This document shows, piece by piece, positions 49,778 to 57,579 of a DNA stretch of 64,000 nucleotides. A program made the translations under genes and the position numbers. Within the stretch, counting starts at the first letter, position 1. Each line of letters opens with the position of its first letter. The notes under the pieces are model-generated. The model had not been told where the DNA came from, ran no database searches, and saw only the letters and a program-made list of their open reading frames with translations. This DNA comes from Nonomuraea solani (GTDB lineage Bacteria; Actinomycetota; Actinomycetes; Streptosporangiales; Streptosporangiaceae). Location: NCBI RefSeq assembly GCF_900108335.1, contig NZ_FNVT01000035.1, positions 1 to 64,000 on the forward strand, given 5' to 3'.

Positions 49778-50691
49778 ACCGCCTGCTCGGCTGCGTCGTC
49801 GACGAGGCCATCAGCTGGGCCCATCCCGACCGGCTGCTGTCGTTCCTGGAGAGCGGCAACTACCGTTTCGACCGCATCTGGCTCGCCCTCGACGAGCAGA
49901 GCGGCGAGATCCTGGCCAGAGCCGTCTGGTGGGGTTTCCCCGACGGCCCGAAGCCCCTCGCCCTCGACTGCGTCCATGTACACCCCTCGGTGGCCCACGA
50001 CCGCGTGGACCTGGCCGCCGACCTGCTGAACCGGGCCCATGAGGCGTACGGGATGGCGCCCGAATACCACGTGTTCGTCCCCAGCGGCTGGCGCGACGAC
50101 CCCAAGGCCCGTGCGGCCATCGCCTGGCGGTGGGAGGCCGCGGGGCGGGCCGGGCTGACCGAGGAACTGGAACGCCTGCGCTACGAGTGGACGGCCGCCG
50201 ACGCCCCCGTCCCGGAGCCGTCGGAGCGGCTGGTCTTCCGCGGGGATGACGACGACGAGGCGTTCGTGGCGGCGTTCCGGCGGGTGGCCGTCGGGACGCT
50301 CGACTTCCACACCCGCCAGGCCCTGACCACGATGGACCCGGAGACGCAGGCGCGCGAGGAGGTGCGCGACAACCGGTCCATGCAGGGGGATCGGGGGTGG
50401 TGGCGGCTGGCGTACGACAAGAACGGGGACCTGGTCGGCGTCGCCCTGCCCTCGGCCAACAACGCGGGGCCCGTGGTCGGCTACCTCGGGGTGGTGCCCG
50501 AGCAGCGCGGCCTCGGCTACGTCGACGACCTGCTCGGCGAGATCACCCGCTGCCATGCCGGACGCGGCGTCCAGCGGATCGTCGCCGACACGGACGCGGG
50601 CAACCTGCCGATGGCGCGCGCCTTCGAACGGGCCGGCTACCGAACGTTCGCCATCAGGCTGGTCCTGTCGGCGAATCCCGTGAACACGTGA
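49744..50691 (+). CDS. GNAT-family N-acetyltransferase
   Basis: 315 residues. Only the C-terminal half carries a typical acetyl-CoA site: GYLGVVPEQRGLGYVDDLLGEI (the Q/R-x-x-G-x-G/A motif A) and NLPMARAFERAGYRTFAIR. The N-terminal half looks like a degenerate second GNAT domain (RAVWWGFPDGPKPLALDCVHVHP). It should acetylate an amine; the substrate is unknown. GGAGG lies before the ATG inside the leader frame. The leader/attenuator arrangement suggests inducible expression, possibly by an antibiotic or amino acid shortage. Confidence 0.85.
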   Translation: MLFRPAVAADLDRLLGCVVDEAISWAHPDRLLSFLESGNYRFDRIWLALDEQSGEILARAVWWGFPDGPKPLALDCVHVHPSVAHDRVDLAADLLNRAHEAYGMAPEYHVFVPSGWRDDPKARAAIAWRWEAAGRAGLTEELERLRYEWTAADAPVPEPSERLVFRGDDDDEAFVAAFRRVAVGTLDFHTRQALTTMDPETQAREEVRDNRSMQGDRGWWRLAYDKNGDLVGVALPSANNAGPVVGYLGVVPEQRGLGYVDDLLGEITRCHAGRGVQRIVADTDAGNLPMARAFERAGYRTFAIRLVLSANPVNT

Positions 50692-50727
50692 TGCCCCGGC
50701 GCCCGAGGTCCCGCCATCGTTGATCCC

Positions 50728-51489
50728 ATGACCTGGGACCTCGAAAAACTCGACCTCGACGCCTACCTGACCCGGATCGGCCACACCGGCCCGCGCACCC
50801 CGTCCGCCGCCACCCTCCGCGCCGTGCACCTCGCGCACGTGCGCACGATCCCCTTCGAGAACCTCGACGCGGTCCTCGGCCGGGGGATCGAGCTCGACCT
50901 GGGCAGCCTCCAGGACAAGCTGGTGACGGGCGGGCGGGGCGGCTACTGCCACGAGCACAACCTGCTGCTCGCCGCCGCCCTGGAACGCCTCGGCTTCCCG
51001 GTCACCCGCCACCTGGCCAGAATCCGGCTCGGCCGCTCCCACCTGCCCCGCAGCCACGCCATGCTCACCGTCCAGGCCGACGGCCGCACGTGGCTGGCGG
51101 ACGTCGGTTTCGGCGGCGAGGGGCTGGTGGAGCCGCTGCCCTTCGAGGAGGGGGCCGAACTGGCGTCCGGGCCTTGGCGATGGCGGCTGGGGCGGGACGA
51201 GGACTTCTGGGTGCTGCATGCGGGGGATATGGAGCTGTACGCGTTCAGACCGGACGAACCGCACTATCCGAGCGACTTCGAGGTGGCCAACTTCTACATC
51301 GCCAACAGCCCTCGCTCGCCTTTCGTCCGCCACGTGCTCGCCCAGCGGACCACGGCCGACGCCCGGATCCGTTTGGAGGAGCGGACGTTCGCCACGGGGG
51401 GCGAGCTGGCGCGGTGGCTGCGCGAAGAACTGACCATCGAAATCGACGAAAGGGACGCCGAAGCCCTCCTGCTCCACCTCCAGCCGTAA
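50728..51489 (+). CDS. nat: Arylamine N-acetyltransferase
   Basis: 253 residues. The catalytic triad is complete: C74 in RGGYCHEHN, H110 in RSHAML and D125 in LADVGFGG. Family start DLDAYLTRIGHTGP and HLAHVRTIPFENLD are also canonical. It transfers acetyl from acetyl-CoA to aromatic amines and hydrazines in the cytoplasm; in actinomycetes related enzymes serve cholesterol catabolism or antibiotic pathways. Starts 36 nt after the GNAT gene, so possibly cotranscribed, giving two acetyltransferases in one unit. Confidence 0.95.
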   Translation: MTWDLEKLDLDAYLTRIGHTGPRTPSAATLRAVHLAHVRTIPFENLDAVLGRGIELDLGSLQDKLVTGGRGGYCHEHNLLLAAALERLGFPVTRHLARIRLGRSHLPRSHAMLTVQADGRTWLADVGFGGEGLVEPLPFEEGAELASGPWRWRLGRDEDFWVLHAGDMELYAFRPDEPHYPSDFEVANFYIANSPRSPFVRHVLAQRTTADARIRLEERTFATGGELARWLREELTIEIDERDAEALLLHLQP

Positions 51490-51511
51490 CCCGGGAACCC
51501 CCCAGCCACTC

Positions 51512-54193
51512 CTAACCCTGGTCCGGTGGTTCGTGGGCCAGCACCTGGCGGGTCAGCTCCACCCGGCTGTTCACCCCGAGCTTGGCGAAGGCGTGCCGGA
51601 GGTGGCTGTCGATCGTGTGCCGTGACAGGTACAGGGCCGCGGCGGCCTCCCGATTCGTCATCCCCTGGGCGACGAGCCGCACCACCCGCAACTCGGCCGC
51701 CGTCAGCCCGGCCCAGCCCCACCCGGCCCCCTCCACGCGCCCAGCCCGGTCCGAATGTCCGATGCCCTCCGGGGGAGCGGCGTCCCGCACGATCCCGCAC
51801 GCCCGGTACACCTCAACGGCCTCGTCCCGCCGCCCCGCCTCCTCCAGCGCCGCCGCCAGCCCGAGCGGCCGCGGCCCGGCCCGATACAGCTCGACCGCCT
51901 CCTCCAACCGCCCCTCGGCGTGCGCGGCCCCCGCCGCCAGCGACACGACACCAGGGTTGCGCCGAGCGAGCTCACGCGCACACGCCACCACCCCGGGCAC
52001 CGCCCGCCACCGCGCCGCCATCCACGGCTCCTGCAGAATCAGGTACGCCAGCGCCCAGCCCTCTTCCCCGAAAAGCCCGCCATCGTCCCCGTGAAGCAGT
52101 GCGCGTCGCCCGCGTAGTTCCTCGGCCACCAGCCCCGGGCCGTCACCGGCCAGCCGGAGGCCCAGGTCAAGGTGTTCCCGGGCCGCGTGCGGATCTCCCC
52201 GCAGCAGCGCCAGTTGCCCGAGCACACCCAGCAGCGCCGGGGCCAGCGCCATGGCCGACAGTTGTTCCGCCACCCGCAGCCCGGCTTCGGCCTCGGCCGC
52301 CGCGTCGTCCAGCCGTCCCCAGGACAGCAGCAGCGCGGCCCTGAACCGGTGCAGCAACGGCAGCGACCACGCCGTACCGAGCCGCCCGGACTCCCGCTCG
52401 ACCACCGCGTACGCGGTCTGGGCCTCCTCGAACCTGTCCGACGCCGCCAGGGCGGCCCCCAGCCAGAGCCGTGGATGCCGATGCGCGGTCTCCCCGCCCG
52501 CCGCGTCCGCCAGCCCCACCGACCGCTCGGCATGCCGCAGTGCCGCCGCCAGGTCGCCACGGACGAGCGCCACGGTGGAAAGCGCCTCCAACCCCACCAC
52601 CTGGGCGAACACCTCGCCCTCCGTCACCGCCCGCGCGGCCGCCCGGTCGGCCGCGTCGATCCGGCCCGTCATCATCAGCGCGTGCGCCCGTACGGCCAGC
52701 AGCCGGGCCCGCTCCCGCCCCGGCACCCCGGGCAGCCCCAGCACCCGCCCGGTCCGCCGGATGACCTCCTGATCGTCCCCGGCGTGCTTCAACGCCTCGG
52801 CCAGCCCGATCGCCACCCCGGCCTCCCCGGCCACGCTCAGGGGTACGCCGTGCGCGTCGGCGATCCCATGAGCCTCCCGCAGCCGCCCAGCCGACGCCAG
52901 CAACCGCACCACATCAGCCACCATCCCCCCACCGGCACCGGCATCGGCACTGGCCTCATCAGCGGGTGCGCCGCCGGGAGCCTGGCCGGCCAGGCCCAGT
53001 TCCAGTGCCCGCAGCATCAGGTCCGCGGCGGCTGAGGGTGCGGCGGCCATCACCTCCTCGGCGGCGGCTCGCAGCTCCCGGATCGCCGCCGCGTCTCCGG
53101 CCCTGGCACCGTGGCGCAGGTGTTCGGCCAGTTCCGCGGGTGCCCGGCCCTCCGCTCTGAGCACGGTCACCGCCTCCCGGTGCAGCGCGGTTCTGATCGC
53201 CGCCCCGAGGCCGCCGTACACGGCCTCCCGGATCAGGTCGTGCCGGAACGCCAGCCGGTCCTCGTCCTCGACGAGCGCACCCGAGCGCAGGGTGCCCTCC
53301 ACGTGTCCGAGCAGTGCTCCAGGCGCCATCCCGAGCATTCCGGCGGCCTCATGCAGGGAGAACGGGCGTCGCAGCACCGAGCCCACCTCCAGAAGCCTTC
53401 GCTGGTCGGCGGACAGATCGCGCAACCGCCTCTCGACGGCCGCCACGAACCCGGCGGGCAACCCCACCCCGCCGGCCACCCCGCCGACCACTGAGGCCGT
53501 GCCGTTGGACACCAGGATGCGGCCTTCGTTCCGCAGGCCCGTCAGCACCTCCTCCAGCAGGAACGGGTTCCCGCCGCTGGCCCGTGCCAACTCCAGCACC
53601 GATGCATCCGCCCGTGCGCCCAGCAGTGACGCGCTCAGCTCGGCCGACTCCTCCGGTCCGAGTGGTGGGAGCGGCACCCGGTGGGCGCCTTCGGCGATCA
53701 GTCGCTCCACCGCCTCCTGCTCCGGCAGCGGTCGCCGGCCCAGCAGCCACGCCACCGGGGAGCCGGCCGGCCCGGGTACGAGCCGGCGCAGCGCCAGGCA
53801 GGTCAGCTCGTCGGCCCACTGCACGTCGTCGAGGACGATCACGAGCGGCTGGGAGCGAGTGAAGCGGTCCATCGCCTCACCCAGCCGCTCGATCTCCTGG
53901 AACCCGTCACCGGTCCACGAGGATCCGGTCCACGAGGATCCGGAGGCTGGAGGGTCCTTCGGCGCGCCGAGCGGCCCCAGCGCCCGCCGCAACGTCGACA
54001 GCGGTGCCACCCGGTCCAGTTCGGTGGCCCGGCCGAAGGCGACCAGCGCCCCGCCGGCCCGCGCCATCCCAGCGGCCTCCTCCAGCAGACGGCTCTTGCC
54101 GATTCCGGCCGGCCCCTCGACCACCACGCACCCGGCCCCCGCCCGCAGCACGTCCCCGACGACCGCCAGCGCGTCCTTCCTGCCGACCAGCAT
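51512..54193 (-). CDS. LuxR-family regulator with ATPase domain (LAL)
   Basis: 893 residues. Walker A VVEGPAGIGKSRLLEEA near residue 25 and Walker B LVIVLDDVQWADE near 120 define the AAA/STAND ATPase; a long TPR-like helical middle (about 400-810) follows; the C-terminus has a LuxR HTH (LTAAELRVVRLVAQGMTNREAAAALYLSRHTIDSHLRHAF, key GMTNREAAAALYLS). LAL proteins are ATP-dependent activators of catabolic or secondary-metabolite genes. Start codon overlaps the preceding nucleotidyltransferase stop (TGATG), so they are coupled. A 15-bp tandem duplication (53912-53941) encodes SSWTG twice in the ATPase domain. Confidence 0.9.
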   Translation of the reverse strand: MLVGRKDALAVVGDVLRAGAGCVVVEGPAGIGKSRLLEEAAGMARAGGALVAFGRATELDRVAPLSTLRRALGPLGAPKDPPASGSSWTGSSWTGDGFQEIERLGEAMDRFTRSQPLVIVLDDVQWADELTCLALRRLVPGPAGSPVAWLLGRRPLPEQEAVERLIAEGAHRVPLPPLGPEESAELSASLLGARADASVLELARASGGNPFLLEEVLTGLRNEGRILVSNGTASVVGGVAGGVGLPAGFVAAVERRLRDLSADQRRLLEVGSVLRRPFSLHEAAGMLGMAPGALLGHVEGTLRSGALVEDEDRLAFRHDLIREAVYGGLGAAIRTALHREAVTVLRAEGRAPAELAEHLRHGARAGDAAAIRELRAAAEEVMAAAPSAAADLMLRALELGLAGQAPGGAPADEASADAGAGGGMVADVVRLLASAGRLREAHGIADAHGVPLSVAGEAGVAIGLAEALKHAGDDQEVIRRTGRVLGLPGVPGRERARLLAVRAHALMMTGRIDAADRAAARAVTEGEVFAQVVGLEALSTVALVRGDLAAALRHAERSVGLADAAGGETAHRHPRLWLGAALAASDRFEEAQTAYAVVERESGRLGTAWSLPLLHRFRAALLLSWGRLDDAAAEAEAGLRVAEQLSAMALAPALLGVLGQLALLRGDPHAAREHLDLGLRLAGDGPGLVAEELRGRRALLHGDDGGLFGEEGWALAYLILQEPWMAARWRAVPGVVACARELARRNPGVVSLAAGAAHAEGRLEEAVELYRAGPRPLGLAAALEEAGRRDEAVEVYRACGIVRDAAPPEGIGHSDRAGRVEGAGWGWAGLTAAELRVVRLVAQGMTNREAAAALYLSRHTIDSHLRHAFAKLGVNSRVELTRQVLAHEPPDQG

Positions 54194-54939
54194 CACACCC
54201 GCGACCCCGCCGGCCGCGCCCGTACCACCAGATCGTGCAGCGCCCGCTCGGCCGTGGCACGGTCGGGCAGGGGTGAGGAGTCGCGGGCCTCCTCCAGGGC
54301 CGCCGTCATCCGCGCCACGTCGGTGTCGAGGTCCGGGGTGGCGGGAGCGGGCGCGTGTTCGGCCGTGCGCTTGGCCTCCACCAGGTCCGGCAGGTACGCG
54401 GGCCCGTACGAGTACAGCGACGTCAGGTCCGCCACCAGCTCCCCGGTCCGCATGAGGTGGGTGCCGGTGGCGAGCACGCGGAAGGTGTACAGCAGCGGCT
54501 TCAGCTCCCCCGTCTTGCCGAACAGCCCCCACTGCGTACGCGCGAACCCCAGGTAGTGATGGGCGTGATGCCGGGTCACGCACGCGGGCGCCAGCGCGAG
54601 GAGCTCCTCGCGCAAGGGGGAGGAGGTCACGACCAGCGGCGACAGTAACTGCTCCAGCACATAGCCGTTGCGCCCCAGCAGCAGCCGGCAGAACTTGGCC
54701 AGGTCGTGCGTGACGAGGTCCACCTCCACCCCGTCCCTGGTCCACGTGCGGTCCAGCGTCCCCGGCCCGTCCAGCAGCCCGGCGACCTCCTCCACCGGCA
54801 GCACGTGCGCCCCGCGCAGGTCCACGTCGGAGTCCACCGACGGGAACCCGTACAGGTGCGCCCCGCTCACCGTCGCGAACGCCAGCGCGTACGGCTGCTC
54901 GCCCGCCACCTCCGCCAGCCACCCGGGCAACGTGTTCAC
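54193..54939 (-). CDS. YcgL/RNA-repair-type nucleotidyltransferase, copy 2
   Basis: 248 residues from GTG 54939 (AAGGAG upstream, overlap of 4 nt with the first copy). The polymerase-beta motif GAHLYGFPSVDSDVDLRGAH (hG-x-x ... D-x-D) supplies two metal-binding aspartates; VDLVTHDLAKFCRLLLGRNGYVLEQL follows as in the YcgL/DUF4254-like nucleotidyltransferases linked in other bacteria to RNA repair operons. Function here is not proven. Its stop overlaps the LAL regulator's start. Confidence 0.82.
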   Translation of the reverse strand: MNTLPGWLAEVAGEQPYALAFATVSGAHLYGFPSVDSDVDLRGAHVLPVEEVAGLLDGPGTLDRTWTRDGVEVDLVTHDLAKFCRLLLGRNGYVLEQLLSPLVVTSSPLREELLALAPACVTRHHAHHYLGFARTQWGLFGKTGELKPLLYTFRVLATGTHLMRTGELVADLTSLYSYGPAYLPDLVEAKRTAEHAPAPATPDLDTDVARMTAALEEARDSSPLPDRATAERALHDLVVRARPAGSRV

Positions 54940-55574
54940 AGGTGCTCCTTCCGCACGCCCACCAGAAACTCCTCCACCCGCGCCCGATCCGGCAGCTCGG
55001 GCAGCACGCTCGGCGCGGCGGCCAGCTCGTCCGACAGCTCGGCCCGCCAGGCGTTCACCTCGTCCCACGGCACCTCCCCGCGCCGGATCGCCAGCAGCCG
55101 CTCCCGGTAGCCTCCCACCTCCACCAGCGGCTCCCCGTGCCGCACCAGGTGCAGGCCGCTCAGCAGCAGCCGCACCATGTGCATGGCCTGCTTCCACTTG
55201 GGCGCGGCGGGGTCGAGGCGGCGGAACTGGGTCTCGGCGTACCCGCCGAACGTGCGGTGCGCCCGCTCGGACAGGAACGCCGTCCGCAGGTCGAGCAGCC
55301 GCTGCCCGGCGGGGGTGATCGTCTCGATGATGGGGGACCACAGGCATTCGAGGATGGTGGGGTTGGCCTCCAGGGCCAGGCCGCAGAAACGTTCGACCTC
55401 CCACGAGAACTGCTCGGGCAGCGGCCCGTCCCGGTGCGTGGCCGGTTTGTCCAGCCGCCAGAACGCCGCCGTCGGCGCCACGAACACGCCGCGCCGGTCG
55501 GTGTCCGAGGCGTCGGTCTCCAGCCCGTACGCCCGCGAACCCATCACGACGGAAAGGATCATGTCTTCGCTCAC
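54936..55574 (-). CDS. YcgL/RNA-repair-type nucleotidyltransferase, copy 1
   Basis: 212 residues. VVMGSRAYGLETDASDTDRRGVFV is the nucleotidyltransferase core with G-S and D-x-D; EVERFCGLALEANPTILECLWSP is the second conserved block, equivalent to the HDLAKFCRLLLGRNGYVLEQLL block of the other copy. The two neighbouring proteins are therefore paralogues with about 30% visible similarity in these blocks. They may act as a heterodimer on RNA ends or on a protein (AMPylation) (inference). 46 nt separate it from the divergent prpE-like gene. Confidence 0.82.
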   Translation of the reverse strand: MSEDMILSVVMGSRAYGLETDASDTDRRGVFVAPTAAFWRLDKPATHRDGPLPEQFSWEVERFCGLALEANPTILECLWSPIIETITPAGQRLLDLRTAFLSERAHRTFGGYAETQFRRLDPAAPKWKQAMHMVRLLLSGLHLVRHGEPLVEVGGYRERLLAIRRGEVPWDEVNAWRAELSDELAAAPSVLPELPDRARVEEFLVGVRKEHL

Positions 55575-55620
55575 GGGTCATATCTTGCGCCATGGGGGCG
55601 CGGACTGGTCTGATCGATAA

Positions 55621-57486
55621 GTGGGCGGTTATGACGAGGCGTACCGGCAGAGCATTGAGCGGCCCGAGGAGTTCTGGGGCGAGGCCGCGCTCGGAATCCA
55701 GTGGGACGTGGCCCCGGCCACCGTGTACGGCGACGGCCGGTGGTTCCCCGACGGACGGCTGAACACCTGTTACAACGCGCTGGACCGGCACGTCGCCGCC
55801 GGTCGCGGCGAGCAGGCGGCACTGATCTACGACAGTCCGGTCACCGGCACGACCCGCACCTTCAGCTACGCGGAGCTGCTGGATGAGGTGGCCAGGACCG
55901 CGGGCATGCTGAGCGGGCTCGGCGTGACGGCCGGCGACACCGTGGTGATCTACATGCCCATGGTGCCGGAGGCGGTGATCGCGATGCTGGCCTGCGCCCG
56001 CCTGGGCGCCGTGCACTCGGTGGTGTTCGGCGGCTTCGCGGCCAGGGAGCTGGCCCTGCGGATCGACCACGCGAAGCCCAAGGTCGTGCTGTCGGCGTCC
56101 TGCGGGATCGAGCCGGCGCGCGTGGTGGCGTACAAGCCGCTGCTGGACGCCGCGCTCGAACAGGCGGAGCACCGGCCCGCGCACTGCGTGATCCTCCAGC
56201 GGCCCCAGAGCGCGGCCGAGCTGGTGGACGGCCGCGACCTCGACTGGGCGCCGGCCGTGGCCGGCGCCGAGCCGGCGGAGTGCGTGAGCGTGGCCGCCAC
56301 CGACCCGCTCTACATCCTCTACACCTCCGGCACCACCGGCTCGCCCAAGGGCGTCGTGCGCGACAACGGCGGCCACGCGGTCGCGCTGCACTGGAGCATG
56401 TCCCACGTCTATGGCGCCGCCCCCGGCGAGGTCTACTGGGCCGCCTCCGACGTGGGCTGGGTGGTCGGTCACTCCTACATCGTCTACGCCCCGCTGCTGG
56501 CGGGCTGCACGACCATCCTGTACGAGGGCAAGCCCGTCGGCACCCCCGACCCCGGCGCGTTCTGGCGGGTGGTGGCCACGCACGGCGTACGGACCCTGTT
56601 CACCGCCCCGACCGCGATCCGTGCCATCAAAAAAGAGGACCCTTCCGGAAAATTCGCGAAAAATTGGGACCTGTCCGGGCTGCGGTACCTGTTCCTGGCC
56701 GGCGAACGCCTCGACCCCGACACCTACCACTGGGCCGCCGACCTGCTCGGCATCCCCGTCATCGACCACTGGTGGCAGACCGAGACGGGCTGGCCGATCG
56801 CCGCCAACTGCGTCGGCATCGAGCCGCTGCCGGTCAAGCCGGGCTCGCCGACGAAGGCCGTACCCGGCTGGGACGTGCGCGTTCTCGACCCCGGCGGCGA
56901 GGACTGCCCGCCCGGCGTCGACGGCGCCGTCACCGTCAAGCTGCCGCTGCCGCCCGGCGCGCTGCCCACCCTCTACCGCGACGACGCCCGCTACCACCGC
57001 TCCTACCTCGACCGCTACCCCGGCCACTACCTCACGGGCGACGGCGGCCACCTCGACGCCGACGGCTACCTCTACGTCATGGGCCGCACCGACGACGTGA
57101 TCAACGTCGCCGGTCACCGGCTCTCGACCGGCTCGATGGAGGAGGTCATCGCCTCGCACCCCGACGTGGCCGAGTGCGCCGTGGTGGGCGTGGCCGACGA
57201 GCTGAAGGGCCAGTTGCCGATGGGGTTCGTGGTGCTCAAGGCGGGCGCCGAGCGCGACCCCGGGGAGGTGGAGCGGGAGCTGGCCGCCCTCGTACGCGAG
57301 CGCGTAGGCCCCGTCGCCGCCTTCCGCCGCGCCGTCGTGGTCGCCCGCCTGCCGAAGACGCGCTCGGGCAAGATCCTGCGCGCCACGATGCGGGACATCG
57401 CCGACGGCAACGCCTACGACACGCCGTCCACGATCGAGGACCCGGCGGCGCTGCCGGAGATCGCGCGGGCGCTGAAGGGAACGTGA
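55621..57486 (+). CDS. prpE: Propionyl-CoA synthetase (AMP-forming acyl-CoA ligase)
   Basis: 621 residues. AMP-binding P-loop YTSGTTGSPKGVVRDNGGHAVAL (core TSGTTGSPKG), DVGWVVGHSYIVYAPLLAG, WWQTETGWPIAAN, and the C-terminal catalytic lysine in RLPKTRSGKILRATM (K about 583). The RDNGGHAVAL stretch and overall length favour PrpE over acetyl-CoA synthetase. Activates propionate (or acetate) for the methylcitrate or methylmalonyl route. GTG start without an obvious ribosome binding site. No prp genes adjoin it. Confidence 0.9.
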   Translation: MGGYDEAYRQSIERPEEFWGEAALGIQWDVAPATVYGDGRWFPDGRLNTCYNALDRHVAAGRGEQAALIYDSPVTGTTRTFSYAELLDEVARTAGMLSGLGVTAGDTVVIYMPMVPEAVIAMLACARLGAVHSVVFGGFAARELALRIDHAKPKVVLSASCGIEPARVVAYKPLLDAALEQAEHRPAHCVILQRPQSAAELVDGRDLDWAPAVAGAEPAECVSVAATDPLYILYTSGTTGSPKGVVRDNGGHAVALHWSMSHVYGAAPGEVYWAASDVGWVVGHSYIVYAPLLAGCTTILYEGKPVGTPDPGAFWRVVATHGVRTLFTAPTAIRAIKKEDPSGKFAKNWDLSGLRYLFLAGERLDPDTYHWAADLLGIPVIDHWWQTETGWPIAANCVGIEPLPVKPGSPTKAVPGWDVRVLDPGGEDCPPGVDGAVTVKLPLPPGALPTLYRDDARYHRSYLDRYPGHYLTGDGGHLDADGYLYVMGRTDDVINVAGHRLSTGSMEEVIASHPDVAECAVVGVADELKGQLPMGFVVLKAGAERDPGEVERELAALVRERVGPVAAFRRAVVVARLPKTRSGKILRATMRDIADGNAYDTPSTIEDPAALPEIARALKGT

Positions 57487-57579
57487 CGGGCGGGTTACGT
57501 TCGGGTCGTCCTGGCGAACGGGCCTGCGCGATCGGGGCGTACACCGCATGATGGGACATCCCAGTCCAGGGAGCAGGCC

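Noticed and set aside
53912..53941. 15-bp tandem duplication in the LAL gene as a frameshift or defect
   Set aside because: It is in frame, adds five residues in a loop after the Walker A region, and all motifs remain intact.
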